Part shown: one piece after another, positions 34,801 to 45,055 of the stretch
How positions within the stretch are numbered: the stretch's first letter is position 1
Layout of the letters: each line of letters begins with the position of its first letter
Source of the DNA: Torymus aiolomorphi
Lineage: Eukaryota; Arthropoda; Insecta; Hymenoptera; Torymidae
NCBI GenBank assembly: GCA_036365515.1
Contig: CM070876.1
Span: 135,301,394-135,365,393, forward strand
Direction of reading: 5' to 3'
Length of the DNA stretch: 64,000 nt
Program-made: the position numbers and the translations under genes
The notes under the pieces: model-generated
What the model saw: only the letters and a program-made list of their open reading frames with translations
The model's database searches: none
Told to the model about the DNA's origin: nothing

Positions 34801-35293
34801 CAATCATCCCCTATATTCAGCCGCCAAGGGCATTGCGGCGAAGCTAGCGCCGAAGTTCGAAGGTCTGTATTGGATTACGGATGCCCTTGGACCTAACACC
34901 TACAGATTGGTAGGCGCAGGCGGTGAGGTAGAAGAGGTGGTGGCTGCGGAACAGTTGAAAAACTACCACTCTGCTTCGCCAGAACCCGACGAGCCGGAAG
35001 GGACGGTTGACACGGAGGCCGCGCCAACGAGCGAGCAACCCGGCGACGCCCTTATGGACGAAACGCTTCCGAGGAGACACGAGAGGCCCCCGGGTGCTCG
35101 AGCAGTGGTAGTAGACCCACTCAAGCAGACCACGGTGGCACCGCCCGCCTCACCTCCACCACGGAGGGGACGCGCAAGACCCGCGGGAGCCCGAGGAGTG
35201 GTAGTAGACCCACTCGGGCGGCCGAATCCGGTGATGTCATCCGCCCCAGCCCAACCGCAGCGAGGACGCGGGCGCCCTCGGAAAGCCACCTGA
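31876..35293 (+). pseudogene. gypsy Pol: protease, RT, RNase H, integrase
   Basis: The protease-like block LLDPEASTMVMG (about 32105) has DPE where the family has DTG or DSG, so the catalytic site is lost; LGVNLS ends it. RT from 32352 shows LDLKSAYHQIPL, FRRMPYGLTNAP and the catalytic YLDD near 32897-32910. A frameshift near 33145 and another near 33290 lead to RNase H (TDASDVGLGAVL, TEREC). The integrase zinc region (ATAGHLGREK, NCETCQRF) is read from 33890. The core has AGDIIGPLP, SDNGTEFKN and YHPQANPVE, followed directly by a TGA at 34424. The C-terminal frame from 34670 (KFEGLYWITDALG) ends with a Pro/Arg-rich tail holding two VVVDPL repeats. Confidence 0.88.
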
Positions 35294-35399
35294 CCCTTCC
35301 GCTTTCCTACGTCGCGGCCGGTGGGAAACTACAGCGAGACTGCGACGTCTAAAATTCCAACACCACGACCTTACCAAATTTCCTCTTTCTTTGTTTCAG

Positions 35400-36229
35400 A
35401 TGTTGGAAATCCCAGACGAGACCCTCGGGGAGGTCCTCGCCGCCCTCATGCGGATGAACCTGGGAGAGAGGTGGCCTATGGGACCATCGAGGCCGCCTTC
35501 CACGTCATGCGCGAGAGGCAGCTCGAGCGGGAGCGCGAGTGCGAGGAGGAGGCGGACTGGGAGCGCCCCGTGATGGCGGACTGGGACGACGGGCAAGCGG
35601 AAGCTAGTCACGCAGCCCGTGGGTCCCAATTTCCTCGCCCCGGGATGATCTAAGTCCCGCTCCAGCGGATCCCATCCCGCTTAGCTGGCCGAAAGTCGCC
35701 ACCACCGACTGCGGGACCCAGACGGAAGGGAGCGGTGGCCGGCCGCCCTCCACCTGGGAAGAGGTCACGAGGACCCTGAAGCGGGCCCGCGAGCTAGACC
35801 GGGAGGCCTAGCGCGCTCGTGACGTCGCCTTCGCCGCCTTCGAGTGATGGTGTAGCGCCAATCCCGCACCCTCGGCGGAAAGCACAAGGTGGCGGCAGCT
35901 GATCGGGGACAAGAAGGAGCTGCAGCACACCGCCACCTGGCTAGCGGAGCAGCGAGAAGCCCGCAACAGGAGAGCCGCTGAGGAGGAGGAGGCCCGGTGC
36001 CGCGCCCGCGCCGAGCTGCAAACCACCCAGGCCGAGCGACGGGCCGAAGAGGCGGCGTTCGCGGAAGTGCGGGCCCGCCTGGAAGAGGCCCGGCGCCGCG
36101 AACGGGACCTCGCGGAGCACCTGGGCCGCCAGATAGGGACCGATGGGGCAGCCACCCTTCCCCCCACCCCGCCAAGCGTGAAGTATTCTGTTACGTCGGG
36201 TCTACCAAGAAAAGACCCGACAGTTAGTT
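35400..36229 (+). pseudogene. third ORF of the gypsy element: acceptor-linked, coiled-coil protein
   Basis: A pyrimidine-rich tract ending TTTGTTTCAG sits at 35390-35399 and the next bases are ATG (35400), MLEIPDETLGEVLAALMRMN. The frame shifts near 35485 to TIEAAFHVMRERQLERERE and on to 35653. Another stretch, 35777-36229, has KKELQHTATWLAEQREARNR and a long run of Ala/Glu/Arg heptads (ARCRARAELQTTQAERRAEE) that would form a coiled coil. GC-rich. No membrane segment, signal peptide or furin-like site is visible, so I do not call it an envelope gene. It sits in the env position and looks spliced. Function unknown. Confidence 0.55.
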
Positions 36230-37318
36230 TTTGTAAAAACTAATGTTGCTCAGTTTTGAGCCTAAGTTAGTGAAAACCTAATAGCTCGGGATTGAGCTAG
36301 ATACTAAAGCTAGTAGGATAGGATAAGGTTGGGGCGGCAAAAAGGGCGCGACGCGATTGGTGATTTTAACAAATTGCAAATTTTCACTAACCAGTGGTGT
36401 TTCTGGTTAGTTTCTTCTTTTATTATCTGTTTTGTTTTATTAGTTTTTTTTTAGTTTTGATTAGGAAATGTACCTCCCAAGAAAGGCCAAGTTACTGGCG
36501 ACTTGAGAAAGTAGATTTCCTAATATGATTTTTACTCTCAGGATCTCTATTGGGGTGTTTATTAAAAGGTGGACAGCTTTAGAAGAAACACTTTTATTTT
36601 TAGGGGAAAACTAATCGGAGACACGAATTAATACATGAAAAAGGGGTAGATATGTTGGGGAAATATTTCTATTTAACTAAGAGAAAGTTAGGATAGCAAA
36701 TAAAAATGTTTACTTACTTTGTTTTTTCCTTTGGTCCTTAGCAGCTTTGATGATCCGTTGTCTCTGCTGCGTTTTTATGAAAGGTGTCGGTGGTTTAACT
36801 GATTTTAAAATAAATAAAAAACAAACACGAGAATCTTCAGTTTTATGCACTCAATTTATTTCAAAGAAAAGTATGTGTTACCATTGCACTGTAACAAGGT
36901 TAAACAACGAATTTCAAAAATATTTTAAAGGATCGTATAGAATTGCGTACAAATGTTTGATATAGAAGAGATAGAAAAATCAGACCGAGTCTGAAAGTAG
37001 AAATTGGACCTCTCCGGTGGAGGATTGAAGCTAGAGTGTAGGACCTCGTAGGTTGAGGATTGAAGCTAGAGAGTGTGTGCGGACGCGTAGATGAACGAGC
37101 TGGGCTAACGAAAAGTCGAAGCCGCCTCTCTTATCTTAGACGCCGAGGGACACTATTAGTCGCTCGGATTTTTGGAACCTCCCTCGCTCAAAATCGAACG
37201 CTGGGATTCGATAATGAGCCGTCGTTATGCATAACAGCTATTGTTTGAATATTAATCAATAAAGGAAAAATTTTATTGTTTTATATTCTATATCAGGATA
37301 AATAACCTTGACGTAATG
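36189..37318 (+). repeat. putative 3' LTR of the inner gypsy element
   Basis: It starts TGTTACGTCGGG and ends GACGTAATG, an inverted pair apart from the last two bases (CA expected). AATAAA occurs at 37257 close to the end. The first 110 bases fold into successive hairpins (GTCGGGTCT/AAGACCCGAC; TTAGTTTTT/AAAAACTAA). A 35-bp duplication GGACCTC..GGATTGAAGCTAGAG lies at 37008-37080. No purine tract precedes it and no partner LTR is seen, so this is tentative. Confidence 0.45.
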
Positions 37319-38309
37319 TTTTTTCTATAATAAATAAATTTTAATGTGAAACTTTTAATACATATAAGAATTGGGCGGTCCCAATACTCATTAAAGAGTG
37401 TTTACGCTATAACTTAAAAATCATTAAGTTAAAAATGAAAATCGTTAAATGAACCGATGAATGAATGAATTTATTATATAAATATAATAACAAATTAAGA
37501 AATTCTTTATAATTTTAAACATTACTCAAACTGGATTATTCATTTACATAATTTTATCGTAGATAATTAAGCAAAGTTATTTAGCGACGCGACTATTAGT
37601 TTAATTTGCCTATTACCCGTTTGTGGTTACTCATATGTATGGATAGAAACATAGCTTAGTATATAAAACTAGTGAAAAATTAAACGAATTACAAATGAAA
37701 CTAAGTCTCTGTGTGTACGTTGTTATTGGTGTATGGATGTGTATAGGAAATGATTCAAGAAAAATGTTTCGCGAAAATTATAAAAATAAGGAAAATATTA
37801 AATTATAAAGAAAGACTTAAGGCTAAATGTATATAATAGTTTTCGATAATATAAATGGATTTAGAAACTGTATTCTTATAAAATTAAATTTAAGTTCGTG
37901 ATAATATTAAACTATTATTTTTACTTTATTTAACTTATAAGTTAAAACTAGAATATAAAATATAAATGATTGATCATACACAAGTATGAAATTAGTTTTA
38001 CTATATAAAAATAATTAAATTTATATAAATTCTAATGCAATTTAAGTATATATAAAAGTTTCAATATAAAATAACTCATATCAGATATCCTATATTTTAC
38101 AAATTTAGACTTAACATATACTTTAAAATTAACCATCTGAATCGACATAATCTAATATGTGACTACTATAATATGTATTTTGATGGAACTTATTTATTAT
38201 TTCATGCGCATTAAATTAACAGATCTGCTTAAACTGGTACGGTAAACATATAATGCTATATACTTGTAATAGATTGAATCATTTGCAATTTTGAAAATAT
38301 AATTTGCTG

Positions 38310-38362
<53 letters not shown>

Positions 38363-39310
38363 TAACTAAACTAACAGAAACTTATTGACATTAATGTATA
38401 CTTGAATTCTAAAATTTATAATAAACAAACTAGATCAGTTATAATTGACGTATCTGCTAGCTATATAATAATTCTATTCTATAAACTAAACTATATATAT
38501 TATAATAAGTAAAGTTTAAAAGAAGAATATTTCCTATTGTTATTTACCATGAAAATAACTAAAAGTACAGTCGTAGAAATATCATCTACGTGAGAAAGAA
38601 AAATAGCGCAAGCGTGGGTGGTAGAAAAATGCTGTAAAACGAGTGGAAGAGAGAGACGGGAACAGACGCCGTCGTGTGTAATCGCAGGGTTTCCCTGGTT
38701 TATCAGTTTTGAAGTGGCTGAGTATGCCGATGCGTGCTCGCGGCCCGGGAAAGTTATCGCTTGCAGATGTTGGGGTCTTAAACACTAAAGCTTGGGAAAG
38801 CAAAGAGAGAAACCTTAATCGCGGCCTACTCGGAAAACTCGGGTCTGGCTAGCGTTTGCTGAGGACTATCGTAAAAGAAAGGAAACGAAAAAAACTTTAC
38901 GACACACGGCGAAGAAGGAAGCATTTTATCCTTACATTGAGCATGCTCGCGTTTGGGTTCGAGAAGAAAAATATGACCTGGGTGTTCTTTTGACGAGTAG
39001 AACTGTGACGCTATTCAGATTTCTAATTTTCATGGTATTATTTATATTATTATTTTTTTTTTTTATTTAATATTAAAAACGGCCGGATGTAACAATTCCA
39101 TGGCCTGCGGGAGAGTCGGCGTGAAGGACACGCGCCGGTGCCCAGGCTGTGCAAACCACACGCGGAAACATGTATAGAGCTATAGGAGAGACCGGGAAAG
39201 AAGGAAAATAAACGAAATATCAGCACCCACTTGAGACTTTGCCTCTTTATTGCAGCGCCCTTTCCTTCCTCGATGTAACGTCCGAGGGGGCGTCAAATCT
39301 GGGTGGGGGG
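37319..39310. other. AT-rich tail region of the 18.5-kb element
   Basis: No protein frame. A (TA)n tract is at 38311-38360. GC-richer sequence at 38630-38870 and 39070-39300 precedes the purine tract GGGTGGGGGG (39301-39310) that primes plus-strand synthesis before the 3' LTR. Confidence 0.6.
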
Positions 39311-39614
39311 TGTAACGGGCGCCGATAGAAGTTACGAGAATCATGTATACTGCGTTGCGAGATTTGAATCTCGCGCGCTTGCACGTATCGTGATCGACAG
39401 AGCGCCACGCCGAACAAGCCAGAAGCAGATGGAGAAGAAGACGAAGCCGCCGCGCCGCTGCGAACGTGAGCACGCGACCTTGTTGATTCTCGCCGTGACA
39501 CACAAAAGTAGTCGCCGTCACGGTCACGCGTAGTAAAAGAGGTCGGGTTAGTGTTTTGTGCCTCCACCGCTGCAACTGTGACCGCCACAGCGCCGCCATC
39601 CACCGCGAGTGAGC

Positions 39615-39663
<49 letters not shown>

Positions 39664-40439
39664 AGAAGGGCTACAGGGACGGGAACTGTGAGGCAAGCTC
39701 CATTCCTGCCCTTTCCCCCTCGCAGCGGGTGTAGAGGCGAACGAGCGAGATAGCTGCGATGGCCGGCCGGCCTACGAACGTAAGTCTCGCATAATGCGTT
39801 CTCCCGTAAATATTGTCGCGGTGTAATCTGTTGCCGTCGCGCATCGGTGGCCGCGAGTGTACGTGCGATTTAGAGTCTCGGCCTGTCGCGTTTTATGTTA
39901 GTACTTGTTCGGGTTTCGCGCTCCTTAGCGCGAAACATCTTATAATAATAAACCAGTTTTGTTTTATCTTAAATCGTCGAGTCACGAGTGATTATTGAGC
40001 GCGCCTTAACCTATGCATGATTTCCCGAATACCGCCCTCTACCCTTTTCAGCAGCTTCAGCTAGTCACAGGCATTGCATCCTAGAGGAACATCGGTAGCG
40101 GGAGTAAGTATCTCAATAGCCGCTTGAGAGGTTAACTCAGCGGCGTTGTGCGGGAAAGACCGGCTGCTCTGGTAACGCTAGGTCATAGTGAGCAGCCGGT
40201 AGTTCGCGGGCAGCAGTTGGCAGCAGCGGCAGAGCGCAGCGCCGGTTCTAGTAGAAAGCGGCCTAGGCTTTCTACAATAGAAGCCGGGCTCGCATGTTCG
40301 GAACCTGTGCCGAGGCGCTTCTGCCCGACTCCAGGTAATTCTACAACGGCAAGTGGCCCGGGCATAGAATACACTCGCATATTACCCCGTGAACCCCTCA
40401 GAGGGATTAATACCCTCTCCATAACTGAACCCCATTACA
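39311..40439 (+). repeat. 3' LTR of the 18.5-kb element
   Basis: Direct partner of 21955-23087. Differences include a shorter (GA)n tract (about 46 bp at 39616-39661), an extra block GTTCTCCCGTAAATATTGTC near 39798, and scattered substitutions, so this insertion is clearly older than copia B. Confidence 0.92.
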
Positions 40440-41110
40440 ACATAAAGAAATAAGCAAAACGGTTATTTAAATAATTTTTAAACCGAAGTAGCCGGGGGAT
40501 ATGAGGACCACGCATATAAGGGAGTTACGTATACGTTCGACGTAAGCAACACTTTTATTTCAAAAGTTTTTAACCTCTATAATTCAAGTCCCTTATATGC
40601 GTGGAGCTCGCGTCCCACTGCAACCTGGTTTTAACACTTATATAAATAATCGTTTTGTTTATTTTTTCATGTGTACATGACTCCCTTATATCTATGTGTG
40701 GACCTTACATCCCCCGCCTACTTGGTTTTAAAAATTATTCAAATAATCGTGTTGCTTATTTTTTCATGTCTCCATGACTCCCTTATAAGCGTGGACCTCA
40801 TATCACCCGCCTACTTGGGTTTAAAAATTGATTAAATAGTTGTCTTGCTTATTGTTGTCGTCTACGTAACTCCGTTATGTGCGTGGACCTCGCGTCCCCC
40901 GGGTAATTGGGTTTAATAATTATTCAAATAATCGTTTTGCTTATTTTTTCATGTCTACATGACTTCCTTATATGCGTGGACCTCATTTACTCCGCCTACT
41001 TGGGTTTAAATATTATTTAAATAATCGTTTGTCTTATTTTTTCATGTCTACATGACTTCCTTATATGCGTGGACCTCATATCTCCCGCCTACTAAATTTT
41101 TCTATCGTTT
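40440..41110 (-). repeat. right subterminal array, inverted 93-bp units
   Basis: The first 95 bases complete the left array. From about 40590 the same unit appears in inverted orientation (CCCTTATATGCGTGGACCTC) about six times at roughly 93-bp spacing. The switch of orientation is the fold of the element. Confidence 0.88.
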
Positions 41111-41957
41111 AACTGCGATAATTATTTAAAAAACAACCATTTTTTAGTTAAAGGCCATAAAAAGTATGTAGAAAATAAAATTCTAATGCATAACTTTTTG
41201 CAAATATTTTTAAGTTTGTACCTCAGGGGTTTGGGATTTTTAAGATATGGCCGCCCCCCAGATGCTGCCGCCCCTACGCCAAGCGTTGCTGGCGTAGGCG
41301 GTAATACGGCCCTGCTTGAAGGTTATTTTAAGGTGAAGTCGATTTAAAAAAAAAAACCCTTAATTGACTCCAAAGGACCAATTTTGATACCATATGGCGA
41401 TACATATCTGAACGTAAAATTTTCTTCTCTTTCCATTTCCGAGGTAAAAAATAAGGGGATTTTTAAAAAATCGGCTTGACCTTAAAATAGCCTTCCAGAT
41501 CACGGTTAAAGTCGAGGTCAAGGTCATGTTCGGACGGAAAATCTTCCGCTCTTTCCATTTCCGGGGTCAAAAATAAGGGGTTCCATTTTATAAAATCGAC
41601 TTAGCTTAAAATGACCTTGAACGTCAAGGTCAATTTTGTACTTCCTAGAGGTATTCCCAGATCGACCTCATTAAATTGGTTGGTTGATCTTAAAATGTCT
41701 TTGAAACCCCAACATATCAGACCTTTCTGAACGTGAAATTTTCCGTTCTTTCCATTTCCGGGGTCAAAAGTAGGGGTTCCCATTTAAAAAAATCACTTTG
41801 ACCTTGAAATAACCTTGAAAATAGAGTTCAAGGTCAAGGTCGTTCTTACCATTAGCTGACCCCCTTTGAACCCTACAACTTTTGTATTTAAAGTTTTTTT
41901 TCCATCTCCCTTACTTCTCAAGATATTTGCCTGGGGCGATTAAAATGAGACACCATG

Positions 41958-42428
41958 TATATTAAAATTTATTAAAAAAAAAATCTGGCACAAAGAAGAA
42001 AATCATAGTCTCAGAAAAAAGCTCTGATGTAACAAAAATTGTCGCATATGAAAAGATCTGTATAGATAATGTTGAGTGCGTGTACTAGTCGATAGTGCAA
42101 TTGACAAGTGTATAATATATAAAAAGTTTTAATAAACATTCTGCTTTAATCAAATATTTTATACTACAAAATCGGAGTTCTGTATAATCTATTGTGCGTG
42201 AATTATTCAAATATATCGATGCTTTTAATTACTTCTCATCCTTCCACTTCTCATGTAACTGTGATAAATGTGCGTATACTCGGTTTGAAATATTTAATGC
42301 AGCATTCATACCTTGCGATCGAGGTTCTTCAATTAAACTCAGACCAGACAGATCTAAAAATACATAAAAATTATATTTTCAACAATATTATTAATTTTAA
42401 GTAGCGAATTAAACAGTGCTGTAAGTAC
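41958..42428. other. no gene recognised
   Basis: AT-rich sequence between the right end of the TIR element and the first exon of the broken prenyltransferase gene. It may be intron or 3' flank of that gene. Confidence 0.4.
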
Positions 42429-43129
42429 CTAAATATGCATGTAAAGTATCAGGGTTTTCGTTGTCATTCTTTCCAAATACTCTCATAATAGTATTTTTAG
42501 TATCAAGAACAAATGCCCTATTTTCCTCACAATCTCATAACTCACTAACACCAAGTAACTGTAAAGTAGCTCCAATTCAGAAGCTATAACAAGAGTCGGA
42601 TAATTTTCCTGGCATTCCATGGAATCCCCTATCTTGTCTCATAAGACACCATCTCTTTAATCTCTCCAGCTGGTTTCTTTGAAGAACATTCTCAAGCTCC
42701 TTCATCAAATATAGACTGGCTACTGCACAAAATGTAAATCCTCCATGTGATTCCAGTCCTGGTACATGACCGATTGCACCATCATATGACTGAAAAATGG
42801 AAACACAATAATCACTTAGAGTGCTTAGTTTGATTTATAAATTAAAATAAAAAAGCTTACTATGCTTTTCATATGTAATTCTATATGTAATCTACAGCTT
42901 TTGACTTATTAACTCTAGACCAATCATCCAGAATAGCTGACACACCACAGGCACAATAGACAAACCTCGTATCACTCTCTCAACCAGTCACCGTAGCCGT
43001 AACAGATCCATTAGGATTCTGGCAAGCTCTTATTCCTTCGACTAAAGATACATTTTTAACAGTTACATGACATTTTTACAGCTTTGACGTATTGACTTCC
43101 AGTCTGTAATTCTCCTTTATAAACTTTTG
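42429..43129 (-). pseudogene. broken copy of protein geranylgeranyltransferase I beta subunit (PGGT1B-like), introns kept
   Basis: Two exon blocks read leftwards. The first (about 43063-42861) encodes VEGIRACQNPNGSV, then SDTRFVYCACGVSAILDDWS, ending at a donor GTAAGC. The second (42789-42429) follows acceptor TTTTTCAG and encodes SYDGAIGHVPGLESHGGFTF, then LERLKRWCLMRQDRGFHGMP and ALxLLGVSE, ending at donor GTACTTAC. These match the prenyltransferase beta-barrel repeats (GLESHGG, the RFVYCA helix, RWC..RQ) of the enzyme that adds geranylgeranyl to CaaX proteins. TGA at 42980, TGA at 42577 (the Trp of CYSFW) and TGA at 42534 break the frame, as does a small frameshift near 42885. Intact splice sites show it was not made by retroposition. 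Confidence 0.82.
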
Positions 43130-43352
43130 CTGTAAAAAGAAAATTAATTTATGAAAAATTTTTAATATCCATTTATATTCATATTTATATTTACTCATTT
43201 GATCATTACACAAACTACTATACTGCTTGTCATATAATTTATACGTCAATTGGCATGTTAAATTATAATTTATAAAATTATAAAAGACTATAAGGAATAA
43301 TTTTATAATAGCTATAAGATGCAAATGCGGTAAAAACAATAATAGTATACTA

Positions 43353-43441
43353 TTTTTCCTCACATCGAGGCCGAAAATGCCATATTTCCGTTTCGGAGCC
43401 GGACGGGAATGAGGCACTTTCGGCCCGGTGTGAGGAAAAAA
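43353..43441. repeat. GGCCGAAA hairpin, copy 4, with TTTTTCCTCACA outer stem
   Basis: TTTTTCCTCACA (43353) pairs with TGTGAGGAAAAA (43429-43440). Inside, GGCCGAAAATGCCATATTTC pairs with GAATGAGGCACTTTCGGCC. It lies in presumed intron sequence between exon-like blocks. Confidence 0.85.
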
Positions 43442-43451
43442 CATTTCTTAC

Positions 43452-44040
43452 CAAATGCTCCTTCTCCAAATTTTTGCAATACAGCCAACTTGTTGAACTC
43501 TTTGAATCTGTTGCATTTGCCAAACTTGTTGTTAAACTGGCATACTCTGCATGTGTCGAACATATTTTACTTGATATGTCATTTGTTAAGATTGAAGCTG
43601 AGGTTGCGTTTGATGATGAATTGGAGAAGGTTGTATATCTTTGGCTGTGACACTTGTTACTGTTGTATTGGAGGCGAAGCAGCACTGAACAAGCTCTTGG
43701 AATTGTTGTTGCGCCTCTGAAGCAGCTTGTGTTTTAGCAGCATTGGGACTGATATTTCGTATATAATAAAATGAAATTGCAAGTAATTTATTTTACAAAT
43801 TTAAACTGACCAAGGCTATAAACAACAAATGAACTCTTACTTTTGAAGCCACTTTGTTGGATGAGGTACACGCATAAGTATTTAATAAAGGTGTTTGTGC
43901 CTCTGGAGGATCAGGATTTAGTAAAACAGTCTTCCTCGATATCAATCTCTTCAACTCTCGAAGAACTACTTGCTCAGCCACACCTTCATCCAAAAAAACA
44001 TCAAACACGTCCAAACATTGTAAAAACTCCAACAAACTTC
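43452..44040 (-). pseudogene. exon-like blocks of an unrecognised gene
   Basis: Three open blocks on the minus strand are bordered by splice-like signals. Block 44040-43841 encodes DVFDVFLDEGVAEQVVLREL and NPDPPEAQTPLLNTYACTS, then donor GTAAGAG. Block 43748-43571, after acceptor ATATCAG, encodes NAAKTQAASEAQQQFQELVQ and TAKDIQPSPIHHQTQPQ, contains a TAA, and ends at donor GTAAAAT. Block 43546-43452, after acceptor ACATGCAG, ends at donor GTAAGAAA. The phases at the two junctions do not agree, so either frames have decayed or some blocks are chance. I do not recognise the family. Confidence 0.35.
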
Positions 44041-44452
44041 AGATTGTATTTTTCAAAATACAACACATAACTTAAACTGTCACCACGGTGAACTGTCAAT
44101 TTTAATATGTGAGAATTGTGAAGACATTGAAAATAAATCTTTATACCATAGTACTATGAAAGAATACAACACGGTTAGCAAAAAATATTTTCAATATCAT
44201 GTTTTGGCGATATTTGAACTGTTCTTCAATTAAAAGTTATTATTTCATTTACAATCACCACAACTATTCAACTAAAATACACTTATAGTTTAAGCAGCAC
44301 CATTCACAATAATCACCACAATGTCATTTACGAACAGATTAGTATGATTATTAAAGTTGACACCCGTTAACTTGTACACTTGCATGTAGATAATACTGTA
44401 CATTGATCTTTTTTTACTTATTTTCATATTTCACATATTTAGCAATAATATT

Positions 44453-44710
44453 CTATTTTTTTTCTTTTTTTTTAACTTTAACTGAGCTACTCTTTTGCCT
44501 TTCTTAGGTTTAAAATTTTTATTGTGTTTATCACTGCTTATGATGAAAAGCAATTTCTTTTTATTTTGGTGAATACAGGAGCTCCGAGGGCCTATGAGAT
44601 CCAATGGGAAGGGACGAGTATCTTTTTTTGAGGTACTAAGTGGCTCTGTTTGATCCCAGGAAACAATACTATCAAAGATAAAAGAAATAATCCATAAATT
44701 CTTGAAGGCA
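44453..44710 (-). pseudogene. possible terminal exon, Lys-rich, unrecognised
   Basis: After an acceptor ATTTTTACAG an open frame (phase 1) of about 85 codons runs to a TAG at 44453. It includes SWDQTEPLSTSKKDTRPFPL, then DLIGPRSSCIHQNKKKLLF and a basic end KPKKGKRVAQLKLKKKEKK. The composition and ending look like a protein C-terminus with a nuclear-type basic tail. No upstream exon is identified and I do not know the family. Confidence 0.3.
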
Positions 44711-45055
44711 CTGTAAAAATAAGTTTTTACAAAGTAACTATACTTAAAATTTATTTGTTATTTTTTTTTTTTATATAAAACTTGTATACTTATCTAAATC
44801 AAATCTGGGTGCGTTAACTATTACTTGCTGCAAAAAATAACTAAAAGTAATCAATCGTAACAATTCTTGCATATATGTTGACTATGAAAAAATTACATTT
44901 TACAAAGAATCAGATTTTAAAAATGATATTACATAAGAATCATTATTATTAAAAAATTTTCGTAATTAATTTACTTATCTGAATGTTAATTGCTGAATGT
45001 TCGCTTAATAATAATGTTCTTTCATTCTTCTACTTAACCTCAAAGCTCTATTTTT
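44711..45055. other. no feature seen
   Basis: AT-rich sequence between the possible terminal exon and the foldback element; no frame or repeat recognised. Confidence 0.4.

Larger units (their letters stand above)
30225..37318 (+). mobile_element. Ty3/gypsy-type element with gag, pol and a third frame (5' LTR not seen)
   Basis: gag, protease, RT, RNase H and integrase follow in gypsy order (integrase last). A third coding stretch with a splice acceptor follows, then a putative LTR opening TGTTACGTC (36189) and closing GACGTAA (37310-37316). The left part is fused to the truncated LINE and has no LTR or certain primer site. Many stops and frameshifts. Confidence 0.8.
21955..40439 (+). mobile_element. 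18.5-kb LTR retroelement (gypsy-like 4-bp duplication), nested host of other insertions
   Basis: Two direct LTRs (21955-23087 and 39311-40439) are bounded by the 4-bp duplication ACAT (21951-21954, 40440-40443), lying in the 93-bp repeat so that the repeat reads through when the element is removed. A primer-binding-type TGGCGCCC follows the first LTR and a G-rich tract GGGTGGGGGG precedes the second. The interior is 16.2 kb. It contains a minus-strand LINE and a plus-strand gypsy gag-pol with its own putative LTR. It is unresolved whether that gag-pol is original to the outer element or a later insertion. Confidence 0.88.
21138..41957 (+). mobile_element. Tc1/mariner-type TIR element split by an 18.5-kb LTR element
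   Basis: The left end CAAGGTGTCTCATTTTAATC and the right end (complement of CATGGTGTCTCATTTTAATC) are inverted and both bordered by TA. The terminal 90 bp, including CCAGGCAAATATCTTGAAAA, resemble the ends of the DD41D element at 2298. Without the LTR element it is about 2.3 kb (21138-21954 plus 40440-41957). It has inverted subterminal arrays but no transposase frame, so it is non-autonomous. Confidence 0.8.

Noticed and set aside
35765..36175. Long GC-rich minus-strand frames
   Set aside because: They are shadows of the plus-strand coiled-coil frame; their Pro/Arg/Ser composition has no family motif.
35400..36229. An env gene of the gypsy element
   Set aside because: The place and splice acceptor suit env, but I see no signal peptide, cleavage site or membrane segment; the protein is a charged coiled coil.
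36189..37318. Firm assignment of a second complete gypsy element with two LTRs
   Set aside because: Only one candidate LTR is seen, the terminal CA is missing and no purine tract precedes it, so I list it as tentative.
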